A DNA stretch of 9,194 nucleotides from CAZEER01 sp964511215 (GCA_964511215.1 CAZEER010000079.1:1-9194); one strand, 5' to 3'. Positions 1-6,086 are shown, counted from the first letter of the stretch. Made by a program: numbers and translations. Notes: generated by a model not told the origin, from the sequence alone.

Positions 1-7
1 TAACATA

Positions 8-574
8 ATGTTTCAATTTTTTTGCAAGATATTACTAAAACTGATCAATTGGAAGATTGATGGTATATTACCAGATGCTCCACAATATATTATCATCGTT
101 GGTCCCCATACCAGTAATTGGGACTTTATAATAGGTATTATTGTTCGTGGTGCTTTGGGTCAAAAAATACAATTTTTAGGAAAACACCAACTTTTCAGAC
201 CACCATGGGGATGGTTTTTTAAGGCGGTTGGAGGTACACCGGTTAATAGAACTAAGAGTAATAAATTGGTTGCTGATGTTGTGGAGATATTCAAGAGTAA
301 TCCAGAATTCAAGCTTGCTTTAACACCTGAAGGCACACGCAGTCCAGTTAAAAGATGGAAAACAGGTTTTTACCATATTGCGCGTGCAGCTAACGTACCT
401 ATTGTAACAATTGGACTTGATTTTAGCTGTAAGACTCTAGTCATAAAATCCCCATTGGAAATCACAGGCGATATAGGAAAAGACATGCCTGTTATTTTAG
501 AATTTTTTCGGAGCATTAAAGGTCGTCACCCTAAGGAGATCCCTTATTTCAAATCCACAGAGCCTAGTGACTGA
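8..574 (+). CDS. PlsC-like 1-acylglycerol-3-phosphate acyltransferase family protein
   Basis: This protein should transfer an acyl chain from acyl-CoA or acyl-ACP to a lysophospholipid-type acceptor at the inner face of the cytoplasmic membrane, as members of the PlsC (LPLAT) family do. The catalytic HX4D motif is visible as H34-T-S-N-W-D39. The acceptor-binding block GGTPVNR lies at residues 75-81, and the third motif PEGTRS at 107-112. At 188 residues it is shorter than classical PlsC (about 240) and lacks a long N-terminal membrane segment, though residues 1-13 are hydrophobic. Short forms of this kind are common in the FCB group and are often annotated only as glycerol acyltransferase. 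The ATG is 8 bases from the window edge, so its promoter and any upstream start are not visible. The acceptor could be lysophosphatidate or another lipid; the family call is firm, the substrate is not. Confidence 0.9.
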   Translation: MFQFFCKILLKLINWKIDGILPDAPQYIIIVGPHTSNWDFIIGIIVRGALGQKIQFLGKHQLFRPPWGWFFKAVGGTPVNRTKSNKLVADVVEIFKSNPEFKLALTPEGTRSPVKRWKTGFYHIARAANVPIVTIGLDFSCKTLVIKSPLEITGDIGKDMPVILEFFRSIKGRHPKEIPYFKSTEPSD

Positions 575-576
575 TA

Positions 577-609
577 GTTTTTTGTCTCTGGTATGATGGA
601 TAGATTTGA
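577..609 (+). promoter_or_regulatory. Orphan copy of the recurrent upstream element (copy A)
   Basis: The copy begins directly after the stop codon of the acyltransferase gene. It has a TTTTTTG tract, then GTATGATGGA, then a perfect TAGATTTG box at 601-608. TTG (582-584) lies 16 bases before the TA, as in the other copies. No start codon with a real reading frame follows within a few bases, unlike the other copies. It is either a promoter for a non-coding transcript or a leftover. Confidence 0.5.
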
Positions 610-764
610 GTAGGTTATTAAATTATAGAAAAATCAAAGAATTAAATGTTATGGACATTTGTTCCATAATTTATCAGATCTCTAAAATAGATATTGAGAC
701 ACTTGATTTTATCGATGATGATTAATCAAAAAATATAGAAATAACTCAGAAGGTTATCATCTAA

Positions 765-796
765 TAAAATTATATATATTAATATATATAATTTTA
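765..796. repeat. 32-base perfect AT palindrome
   Basis: The two 16-base arms (765-780 and 781-796) are exact reverse complements with no spacer. The centre is ATATT/AATAT, and all 32 bases are A or T. It could extrude as a cruciform, bind a dimeric protein, or form a long RNA hairpin if transcribed. No T-tract of terminator type follows it. Confidence 0.75.
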
Positions 797-885
797 GTTA
801 ATTATAGTTAAAGTATAACCTGAAAAAAATCTTATTATAATAACGGCTATTATCCAAATGAGGATTAAAATTTTAACTTTTTTAG

Positions 886-987
886 TTATTTCTTTTTTCT
901 TTTAGTAAACCATTTGAACTTAAATGGTAAAATGATGATACCTTTTTTAAATAAATATCCAAGCAGTGCTATGATAAGTAGTTTCAT
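886..987 (-). CDS. Possible 33-residue membrane microprotein
   Basis: A short frame reads in the opposite direction within the long intergenic stretch. It starts at ATG, has a hydrophobic segment (LLIIALLGYLF, residues 3-13), then IIILPFKF, and ends in the basic tail KRKKK. A single membrane helix with a positively charged cytoplasmic tail is plausible. I see no Shine-Dalgarno sequence before the start. In DNA this rich in A and T, random frames are naturally rich in Ile, Leu, Phe and Lys, so chance is a serious alternative. I do not recognise a family. Confidence 0.2.
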   Translation of the reverse strand: MKLLIIALLGYLFKKGIIILPFKFKWFTKRKKK

Positions 988-1120
988 CTAGGATTTAACT
1001 GTATTTGTCTATGGAATATACAATATATGATCCGATACAAATAAAAAGTATGATTGTAAAAGTTAATATGATAATAAGGGAAAAAATACTTGTTATATAA
1101 CTTCAAACCTTAACAATAAC

Positions 1121-1141
1121 CCCACATTCGTGGGTTTTTTT
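1121..1141 (+). terminator. Rho-independent terminator fused to upstream element copy B
   Basis: A 5-bp GC-rich stem, CCCAC/GTGGG, closes an ATTC loop and is followed by seven T. The stem is short but has the form of an intrinsic terminator. The right arm and T-tract are also part of the recurrent upstream element, so the stop signal and the next promoter overlap. Confidence 0.55.
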
Positions 1142-1167
1142 GTTTGTAAAATGATGGGTAGATTTGG
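1126..1167 (+). promoter_or_regulatory. Recurrent upstream element, full copy B, before the DUF302 gene
   Basis: This 42-base copy matches the copy at 3371-3412 at 36 of 42 positions by eye. It contains ATTCGTGGG, a T-tract ending in TTG at 1140-1142, ATGATGGG, and TAGATTTG at 1159-1166. The box fits the Bacteroidota -7 consensus TAnnTTTG. TATAAT also occurs just downstream, at 1170-1175. The gene starts 50 bases after the box and has its own Shine-Dalgarno sequence, so this copy would give a normal leader. Confidence 0.6.
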
Positions 1168-1216
1168 ATATAATATAAGATTATAAAATTGGTAAAAAAG
1201 GAAAAGGTGATATTTT

Positions 1217-1624
1217 ATGAGTCAATTCGGTGAACCAAAATATGGTATAACCAAGGTTGTTAGATCAAATAGCATCAATGAGCTAAGACCAAAAGTAGAG
1301 CAAGCACTTAAAGAAGTTGGTTTTGGTATTTTGACAGAAATTGATGTAGGGGAAACACTTAAAAAGAAGATGGATGTAGATTTTAGGCCGTACTTAATTT
1401 TAGGAGCATGTAATCCAGAGATAGCGCATCAAGCATTAAATGAAGAATCTGGAATTGGCTTATTACTTCCATGTAATATAGTCCTTTCACAAGAAAAAGA
1501 GGGTGAAATTATTGTATCAGCAATTGAGCCAGGCACTATGTTGTCAGTGACGGAGAATGATGCAGTCGAACCAATTGCTAATAAAGTATCTGGATTATTA
1601 ACTATGGCATTAAATACCTTATGA
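1217..1624 (+). CDS. DUF302 domain protein
   Basis: This is a small cytoplasmic protein with no signal peptide, and nearly all of it is the DUF302 fold. The family signature is clear: GFGILTEIDV (35-44), VDFRPYLILGACNP (54-67) and GLLLPCN (81-87). The two cysteines typical of this subfamily, C65 and C86, are present and could bind a metal or form a redox pair. The biochemical role of DUF302 proteins is not established; members are often found near oxidative or sulfur-stress genes, but nothing of that kind is adjacent here. The start is supported by a purine-rich AAAAGGTGA ribosome-binding site 5 bases before the ATG, which sets it apart from most neighbours. Length (135 residues) is normal. 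It is probably transcribed alone from the element at 1126-1167. Confidence 0.92.
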   Translation: MSQFGEPKYGITKVVRSNSINELRPKVEQALKEVGFGILTEIDVGETLKKKMDVDFRPYLILGACNPEIAHQALNEESGIGLLLPCNIVLSQEKEGEIIVSAIEPGTMLSVTENDAVEPIANKVSGLLTMALNTL

Positions 1625-1643
1625 TCTTTGGAGTAAGGTTTTA
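1616..1643 (+). terminator. Weak possible terminator hairpin at the end of the DUF302 gene
   Basis: ACCTTA (1616-1621) and TAAGGT (1634-1639) form a 6-bp stem around a 12-base loop, followed by only four T. The left arm overlaps the last codons of the gene. The loop is long and the stem weak, so this may be chance. Confidence 0.2.
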
Positions 1644-1691
1644 GAGCTTGTATTGAGAGAAGTATTAGAGTAAACATTGATTATCTAGACC

Positions 1692-1719
1692 TTTATTCAT
1701 GGGAAGATGGGTAGATTTA
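1692..1719 (+). promoter_or_regulatory. Recurrent upstream element, partial copy C
   Basis: The 3' half (GATGGGTAGATTTAG) is well kept, with TAGATTTA at 1712-1719. At the position where other copies have TTG, this one has TTA (1693-1695). The likely ATG at 1728 starts 8 bases after the box, with no Shine-Dalgarno sequence at normal distance. Confidence 0.5.
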
Positions 1720-1727
1720 GACGAATT

Positions 1728-2141
1728 ATGGTAAGAAATCTCTCAGTATCACTTTTACTAGTAGTATTAATTCCCATTTTATATTCTGAGTCATACGCGG
1801 ATAATAAATTATACAATAAAATTAACGGTAATGGTTTTGAGTTAAAATATCATAATCCAATATATTTATTTAAAGACCCTATAAATTATTACAGCTTTAT
1901 TCATTTTGTTGAATATTCTGCATTATCACTAATTCGGTCTGTTAAATTGATACATATGCTGTTTATATCTGTTATTTGGGAAATTATAGAATTATTTATT
2001 CCAAATGAATGGGCTAGAGAAAGTTGGGCTAATAAATTCTGTGATTTAGTATTTAATTTTTTTGGATTTTATTTTTGCAGGAGACTCTTAAATAAAAAGA
2101 CGCTATCATCTAAAATTTTCCTACAAAATTATTTTGTTTGA
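1728..2141 (+). CDS. Small multi-pass membrane protein, VanZ/phosphatidylserine-synthase-like pattern
   Basis: I do not recognise this protein with certainty. From the ATG at 1728 it has 137 residues. It opens with a signal peptide or first helix (LSVSLLLVVLIPILY, then ESYA), followed by a polar stretch and about three hydrophobic segments around FIHFVEYSALSLI, LIHMLFISVIW and DLVFNFFGFYF. The ordered residues H...EY...WEIIEL...P...ESW...D...N..G resemble the pattern of VanZ/UPF0314-type membrane proteins. They also resemble the helix block of base-exchange phosphatidylserine synthases (E-C-W...D...CN..G). It is far shorter than those synthases, so activity cannot be inferred. An in-frame ATG at 1707 lies inside the upstream element and would add MGRFRRI, a poor signal-peptide start, so I prefer 1728. 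Confidence 0.65.
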   Translation: MVRNLSVSLLLVVLIPILYSESYADNKLYNKINGNGFELKYHNPIYLFKDPINYYSFIHFVEYSALSLIRSVKLIHMLFISVIWEIIELFIPNEWARESWANKFCDLVFNFFGFYFCRRLLNKKTLSSKIFLQNYFV

Positions 2142-2160
2142 ATGAGGATGGGTAGATTTA
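2131..2160 (+). promoter_or_regulatory. Recurrent upstream element, copy D
   Basis: Copy D has TTTTGTTTG, then GAGGATGGG and TAGATTTA (2153-2160). TTG (2134-2136) is 16 bases before the TA. The ATG of the beta-lactamase-like gene follows after only 3 bases, so transcription from this box would start at or inside the start codon. It overlaps the stop codon of the preceding gene, so it also acts as the gene boundary. Confidence 0.55.
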
Positions 2161-2163
2161 GAT

Positions 2164-3345
2164 ATGATTAAGCATTTTTTTAAAATTAATATTTTCATAT
2201 TTCTGTTTTTGACTGGTTGTGTCTCAACTATCTCAAATCTTGAAATTAGTACTGATGTTCATCAAGAAGATGCAATTGAAAAAATAGATAAATGGTTAGA
2301 AGATTTGTCATCAAGAGAAGAATTCAATGGTGCTATCCTAATTGCTATGGATGGGAAAACAGATTTAATGAAAACGTATGGTTTTTCAGACCTTGAGCGT
2401 ACTAAACGATTAACAAGCAAGTCAGCATTTAGGCTGGCATCAGTATCGAAGCAATTTACTGCCATGGCAATCATGATATTAAAAGAACAGGGTAAACTTT
2501 ATTTTGATGATCCTGTACAAAATTATCTGAATAATTTTCCATATCCAGATGTAACTATTCGTCATTTATTAACACACACATCTGGTTTACCAGACTATGA
2601 AAAATTAGTTTTGCAATTAGATAATAAATCGTCCACAAAATATTTTTATAGAACAGGACAATCAAAAGAAAATATTACCTACGCAGGTGAGCCAAGTCTT
2701 TATAAAGAATATCATGATATTCTTTCTATGGAGGATGTATTAGACCTTGTCATCGAAAATAGTAAAAAGAGAAAATTTATGGCTGGAGAAAAATTCAAAT
2801 ACAGTAACACTGGTTATGTACTGCTTGCATATATTGTTGAAAATATCACAGGCCAAACGTTTGAATCATTCATGGATCAGGAAATATTTATTCCACTATC
2901 AATGAAAAATAGTAGTGTGTGGAATCTAAATACTACTGTCGGCAAATTGGAAGATAGGGTTCAAGGAACTAATAAAAAGAAATTAAATGATTTTACCTGG
3001 ATGGATGGTATCGCAGGTGATGGAGCGGTTTTTATTTGCATAGAAGATTTTATTAAATGGGATCGCTCTTTGGCTAACTATACCATTGTATCTGATACAA
3101 CATTTCAAGAGGCAGTTACTCCATTTATTACTTCTAATGGTGATACCTCTTATTATGGTTTTGGTTGGTCTTTAAGTGAAAATAGTTCTGACATGGATCA
3201 TACTGGAGGATGGGTAGGTGCTCTAACTTATATTTATAGAAATCCTGAAAATGGTTTGTTATTTGTATTATTGGATAGTTCAACAAATCGACATATGGGA
3301 AAGATTAGAAAATCAATTTTAAAATCATTGAAAAATATTTATTAG
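2164..3345 (+). CDS. Serine hydrolase, beta-lactamase class C/PBP4*-like lipoprotein
   Basis: This is a member of the beta-lactamase (Pfam Beta-lactamase, PF00144) superfamily of penicillin-binding-protein-like serine hydrolases. All three active-site motifs are visible: S93-V-S-K96 (SxxK nucleophile and base), Y213-S-N215 (YxN) and H346-T-G-G (the KTG-equivalent, HTG in this group). The N-terminus is a lipoprotein signal with lipobox LTGC, putting the lipid anchor on C19, so the enzyme faces the periplasm. RHLLTHTSGLPDYE, at about 135-148, is a further family hallmark. At 393 residues the length is normal. Family members cut peptides, amides or esters; true beta-lactam resistance is rare in this branch and is not implied. 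There is no well-placed Shine-Dalgarno sequence: GAGG lies 16 bases upstream, and the ATG is 3 bases after the promoter-like box. Confidence 0.93.
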   Translation: MIKHFFKINIFIFLFLTGCVSTISNLEISTDVHQEDAIEKIDKWLEDLSSREEFNGAILIAMDGKTDLMKTYGFSDLERTKRLTSKSAFRLASVSKQFTAMAIMILKEQGKLYFDDPVQNYLNNFPYPDVTIRHLLTHTSGLPDYEKLVLQLDNKSSTKYFYRTGQSKENITYAGEPSLYKEYHDILSMEDVLDLVIENSKKRKFMAGEKFKYSNTGYVLLAYIVENITGQTFESFMDQEIFIPLSMKNSSVWNLNTTVGKLEDRVQGTNKKKLNDFTWMDGIAGDGAVFICIEDFIKWDRSLANYTIVSDTTFQEAVTPFITSNGDTSYYGFGWSLSENSSDMDHTGGWVGALTYIYRNPENGLLFVLLDSSTNRHMGKIRKSILKSLKNIY

Positions 3346-3370
3346 ATGGACTATTTAGTGATATTCAAAT

Positions 3371-3412
3371 ATTCGTGGTGTTTGTTGTTTGTGGTATGAT
3401 GGGTAGATTTGG
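3371..3412 (+). promoter_or_regulatory. Recurrent upstream element, full copy E, before the cupin gene
   Basis: This copy spans the same 42 bases as copy B. The differences are confined to the T-tract and the three bases before ATGATGGG. TAGATTTG is at 3404-3411 and TTG at 3385-3387, again 16 bases apart. The cupin start codon, GTG, lies 3 bases after the box. Confidence 0.6.
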
Positions 3413-3414
3413 GT

Positions 3415-3885
3415 GTGGCTGGTTATAGTAAAATAAATTATGACTTTAATGACCTACCGAAGTGGATTACAAACCTCAGAGATGAATTAGACTTGTCAGG
3501 TGTCGGTGTAAGCTTCGTTCGCTTACCACTTGGTAAGGGTTATACATTTTTGCACAAACATAAAGAACAGGAAGAAGTATATATTGTTCTCGATGGTAAA
3601 GGCGTTATTTATCTTGATGGTAACCTGTCAAATATTTCAAAAGGAGATATTATTCGTGTTGACCCTAAGGTGGAACGAGCCTTAACTGCGAGTAATAAGT
3701 GCGAGTTAGTGTGTTTAATTGTTGGTGCCTTACCGGCAAAAGGTTATCCTAAAAATATCAAGTATAGATCTCTCATTGATGATGGTATACCAAACTGGGA
3801 AAAATTGCCACCATGGTATGAAGATAACAAAAAAGTAATTGAAATAAATAAAAAAATTCGAAAAGAAAGGGGTGAGGGTTTGTAA
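3415..3885 (+). CDS. Cupin domain protein (cupin_2)
   Basis: This is a small soluble single-domain cupin, a beta-barrel that often binds a metal or small ligand. Cupin motif 1 is visible as H-K-H-x4-E within FLHKHKEQEEVYIVLDGKG, at about residues 45-63 from the GTG start. In motif 2 (SKGDIIRVDPKVERAL) the usual metal-binding histidine is replaced; the segment ends in RAL, as in some cupin subfamilies, so the metal site would have at most three of four ligands. The C-terminal 40 residues are charged and helical-looking, with PPWYEDN followed by a Lys/Arg-rich tail. No ATG is available: GTG at 3415 or TTG at 3409 are the choices, and the TTG lies inside the upstream element, so I chose GTG. The next gene follows 25 bases downstream without its own visible promoter. 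The ligand is unknown. Confidence 0.85.
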   Translation: MAGYSKINYDFNDLPKWITNLRDELDLSGVGVSFVRLPLGKGYTFLHKHKEQEEVYIVLDGKGVIYLDGNLSNISKGDIIRVDPKVERALTASNKCELVCLIVGALPAKGYPKNIKYRSLIDDGIPNWEKLPPWYEDNKKVIEINKKIRKERGEGL

Positions 3886-3910
3886 TGTTAAACTATAACA
3901 TGCTACAAAA

Positions 3911-4747
3911 ATGATTTATCAATGGTTACTTAGTCTTTTCATCCTGTCTAACATTTTATCTCCTATTTATCCTCAATCACATTCTTTTATGTCTTATAAC
4001 ATACGCTATGACAATACCTGGGATTTGAATAATAGTTGGTCAATACGAAAAAATAAACTTAGTGAGATATTGATTCAATTTGCACCATCCATAATAGGCA
4101 TCCAAGAAGGTTTACTTAACCAGGTTCAATATTTAGACAGTTGTCTTATAGATTATGACTATGTGGGAGTAGGCAGAGATGATGGCAAAGAGCAGGGAGA
4201 ATTTTGTGTGATATTCTTTGACACAACCCGTTTTACTGTATTAAACCATTCGACATTTTGGCTATCTGAAACCCCCGATACCATATCTGTTGGATGGGAT
4301 GCAGCACTAGAAAGGATCTGTACATATGCTCAATTCCAGGATAAATATACTGCAGAAAAATTTTGGGTTTTTAACACACACTTTGACCATATGGGTGTTA
4401 TTGCAAGGGAGAGGTCTTCTGAGTTAATACTAGATAGAATTAATATGGTTAATAGTCAATCTCTGCCAGTTATAGTGATGGGTGATTTCAATTCACTCCC
4501 TAATAGCACACCTATCAATAAAATAAAAACAGAAATGAGTGATGCCCTGCAGATTTCTTTAGAAAAATTGCAAGGTCCGATGGGAACATTTAATGGATTT
4601 AATTTGGATCAACCTATAGAAAAAAGGATTGACTATATTTTCACTAAAAATATTAAGGTATTATCCTACATGCACATCAATGATAGATTAAATAATAATA
4701 GACATATTTCAGATCATTTGCCTGTCATGATTGAGACTCAACGATGA
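3911..4747 (+). CDS. Secreted endonuclease/exonuclease/phosphatase family protein
   Basis: The protein has the DNase I-like EEP fold, with the catalytic set in order: N30 in SYNIRYD, metal-binding E65 in GIQEG, H157 in NTHFDH, D192 and N194 in GDFNS, and the terminal SDHLP with D268-H269. These are the residues needed for Mg-dependent phosphodiester or phosphomonoester cleavage, so the enzyme should be active. A hydrophobic N-terminus (about residues 3-19) followed by PQS looks like a signal peptide, placing it in the periplasm or outside. This group includes nucleases, sphingomyelinase-like and inositol-phosphatase-like enzymes; the sequence VGVGRDDGKEQGEF is typical of the short secreted form common in the FCB group. 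The substrate cannot be read. No Shine-Dalgarno sequence or promoter box precedes the ATG, so it is probably co-transcribed with the cupin gene 25 bases upstream. Confidence 0.9.
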   Translation: MIYQWLLSLFILSNILSPIYPQSHSFMSYNIRYDNTWDLNNSWSIRKNKLSEILIQFAPSIIGIQEGLLNQVQYLDSCLIDYDYVGVGRDDGKEQGEFCVIFFDTTRFTVLNHSTFWLSETPDTISVGWDAALERICTYAQFQDKYTAEKFWVFNTHFDHMGVIARERSSELILDRINMVNSQSLPVIVMGDFNSLPNSTPINKIKTEMSDALQISLEKLQGPMGTFNGFNLDQPIEKRIDYIFTKNIKVLSYMHINDRLNNNRHISDHLPVMIETQR

Positions 4748-4770
4748 AAAATGAAACCAATTTTAATCAA

Positions 4771-4802
4771 AAAAAAAGGGAGTTATACAACTCCCTTTTT
4801 TT
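4771..4802. terminator. Strong bidirectional terminator between convergent genes
   Basis: GGGAGTT and AACTCCC pair perfectly around an ATAC loop. The stem continues through seven A on the left and seven T on the right, giving 14 bp in all. It works in either direction and sits between the ends of the + endonuclease-like gene and the - lipoprotein gene, so it should stop both transcripts. Confidence 0.95.
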
Positions 4803-4819
4803 GATTATTTAATTAAAGA

Positions 4820-5437
4820 TTAATTGGGAAATAGACTATCTAGTTTTTTCCTAATTACAAATGAATAATTCTCTGGAAGATCATTTGCTAATTCTTCAAT
4901 TACAATTTTAGTTTCTTTTGGATTTAGACCTTTAAATGGATCAAGAATTCTAGCTGTTCCAGTTGAGTCACCCCAATCACATCCACTGGTAACCCATGCA
5001 TCAACCGCAGACTGAGTTATTGCGGCGCCGTCGTCAAAATATGCTGCGCATCCACCAGCGTTAACCATTTCCTGAGCCGCCATGCCAGTTGAATCATAAT
5101 AAGCACAGTATGTAGCTTCATCAAAGGAAAATGCCATGCTAAGGCCATAAAGCAGAAACTGTGCAGACATTGCTGTGCATGTGAAATCTACGCAGTCTAA
5201 ATCAGCGTCCTCTGCATCACCACATCCTTCATCTACCCATTCATTGACTTTATCTTTATATGCATTGCATTTAGTTAATGTTGCATTCTCAACCCATGGG
5301 GCAGCAGCAAGATTTGTTACCATTGTTGTAATTTCTGTTTCAGCAGCGTCACAGTCATAAAGTAAATCGCAGCCTGTATTAAAAGCTAAAAAAGTAAGCG
5401 TGCCAAGAAACAGTGTTATTTTCTGTATATGTTTCAT
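4820..5437 (-). CDS. Cys-rich lipoprotein with internal duplication
   Basis: I do not recognise a named family. The N-terminus is a lipoprotein signal with NTGC, so C23 would carry the lipid and the protein should be anchored in the envelope. The mature part is acidic and rich in Cys, Asp and Ala. It contains a repeated pattern: C57-x2-Y60...W67-V-x2-G-C72 and C130-x2-Y133...W148-V-x2-G-C153, with C111 and C29 at roughly matching upstream places. This suggests two related modules of about 75-80 residues, likely held by disulfide bonds. The final 40 residues are Cys-free and charged (residues about 165-205). The start is supported by AGGAG 12 bases upstream. The gene looks more GC-rich than its neighbours. 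A TATAAT-like -10 lies about 47 bases before the start. Confidence 0.8.
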   Translation of the reverse strand: MKHIQKITLFLGTLTFLAFNTGCDLLYDCDAAETEITTMVTNLAAAPWVENATLTKCNAYKDKVNEWVDEGCGDAEDADLDCVDFTCTAMSAQFLLYGLSMAFSFDEATYCAYYDSTGMAAQEMVNAGGCAAYFDDGAAITQSAVDAWVTSGCDWGDSTGTARILDPFKGLNPKETKIVIEELANDLPENYSFVIRKKLDSLFPN

Positions 5438-5449
5438 ACTCTATTAGTA

Positions 5450-5489
5450 CTCCTATTATTAAAGAATTAAGTAGCCCTATTTAATTATA
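5450..5489 (-). promoter_or_regulatory. Candidate -10 box and Shine-Dalgarno for the Cys-rich lipoprotein
   Basis: On the minus strand TATAAT occurs at 5489-5484 and AGGAG at 5454-5450, in that order before the ATG at 5437. I found no good -35 box at 17 bases. This differs from the TAnnTTTR arrangement used by most plus-strand genes here, and implies a leader of about 40 bases. Confidence 0.35.
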
Positions 5490-5522
5490 GAAAACCTAAA
5501 AACCAAAGAAATAATATGAAGA

Positions 5523-6086
5523 TTATCCTATTGAATATTTATCTCGTAATTCCTTTCTCTTTATTTTTGAATTTTTACAAATATTTTCTAGTTCATTCCA
5601 GAATTGGAAACTATGATTCTTAATTCTAGTGTGTATTAATTCATGTAGCATTACATATTCTTGTAAGTATTCAGGTAGGTAGTACAGTAAGTTATTTAAA
5701 CATATTACATTATTTGATGAGCAACTTCCCCATCTTGATTTTAATGTTTTAAAATTTAATTGATTGTAGTCTAGTTTATATTTTTTGGATAATAGAAATA
5801 ATCTCTTTTCCGTGTCTCTCCAAAATTTTTTCAATTCATTATCTGACAATTTGAGTTTTAATAATTTTTGTTTTTTTACTTTTTTCTTATTTTTATTTAT
5901 CCATTCTTTTTTTGAAGATACAAATTCTAATACATGTTCAAATTTTAATTGGGATGGAATAGTTACTGCGACCTCGCCACGACTATCTATTGATATCCTT
6001 GCATATTTAGCTCTTTTACTAAATCTTACTTTTAATTCCCCAATGTCATCTAGGATAATACTATCAATAATTTTATTTTTTTTCAC
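5523..6086 (-). CDS. YgjP-type (DUF45, M48-like) zinc metallopeptidase
   Basis: The protein carries the zinc-binding motif H148-E-L-I-H152 followed by H158 in NHSFQFW, the HExxH-x5-H arrangement of the YgjP/DUF45 family. The block SRWGSCSS, just before LLYYLPEYLQEYVMLHELIH, is a hallmark of the group. The N-terminal half (residues about 15-50) has the strand-rich lead-in KVRFSKRAKYARISI, with a lysine-rich linker at about 60-80. It is cytoplasmic, with no signal peptide. Physiological substrates of the family are poorly known. At 187 residues it is a little shorter than E. coli YgjP-type proteins, which usually exceed 160-230. The start codon is GTG, followed by AAAAAAAAT; no Shine-Dalgarno sequence is visible. 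It is divergent from the T9SS cargo gene and separated from the lipoprotein gene by 85 bases. Confidence 0.9.
   Translation of the reverse strand: MKKNKIIDSIILDDIGELKVRFSKRAKYARISIDSRGEVAVTIPSQLKFEHVLEFVSSKKEWINKNKKKVKKQKLLKLKLSDNELKKFWRDTEKRLFLLSKKYKLDYNQLNFKTLKSRWGSCSSNNVICLNNLLYYLPEYLQEYVMLHELIHTRIKNHSFQFWNELENICKNSKIKRKELRDKYSIG

Larger units (their letters stand above)
610..1125. other. Long intergenic stretch with hairpins, no convincing gene
   Basis: This very AT-rich stretch shows no RNA gene and no recognisable protein. It holds several inverted repeats: TTATGGA/TCCATAA around a 7-base loop at 649-669, a 32-base AT palindrome at 765-796, and ACCATTT/AAATGGT around 6 bases at 909-928. 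A 24-codon frame at 651-725 (+) and a 33-codon frame at 886-987 (-) are the only short ORFs of note. It is bounded by a promoter-like element on the left and by a terminator hairpin on the right, so a non-coding transcript of about 530 bases is possible. That is inference only. Confidence 0.4.

Noticed and set aside
651..725. 24-codon plus-strand frame starting MDICSIIYQISK
   Set aside because: It has no ribosome-binding site and no similarity I know, and its start overlaps a TTATGGA/TCCATAA hairpin; too short to support.
1429..1677. 82-codon minus-strand frame opposite the DUF302 gene
   Set aside because: It lies opposite a well-supported domain and shows no recognisable protein features; it is a shadow frame.
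2164..3345. Reading the serine hydrolase as a beta-lactam resistance gene
   Set aside because: SxxK, YxN and HTG are shared by the whole PBP4*/class C-like hydrolase family, and nothing in the sequence or context points to beta-lactam hydrolysis.
4477..4494. GTGATGGGTGATTTCAA resembles the recurrent element
   Set aside because: It encodes the catalytic MGDFN of the EEP protein, and no TAnnTTTG box is formed.
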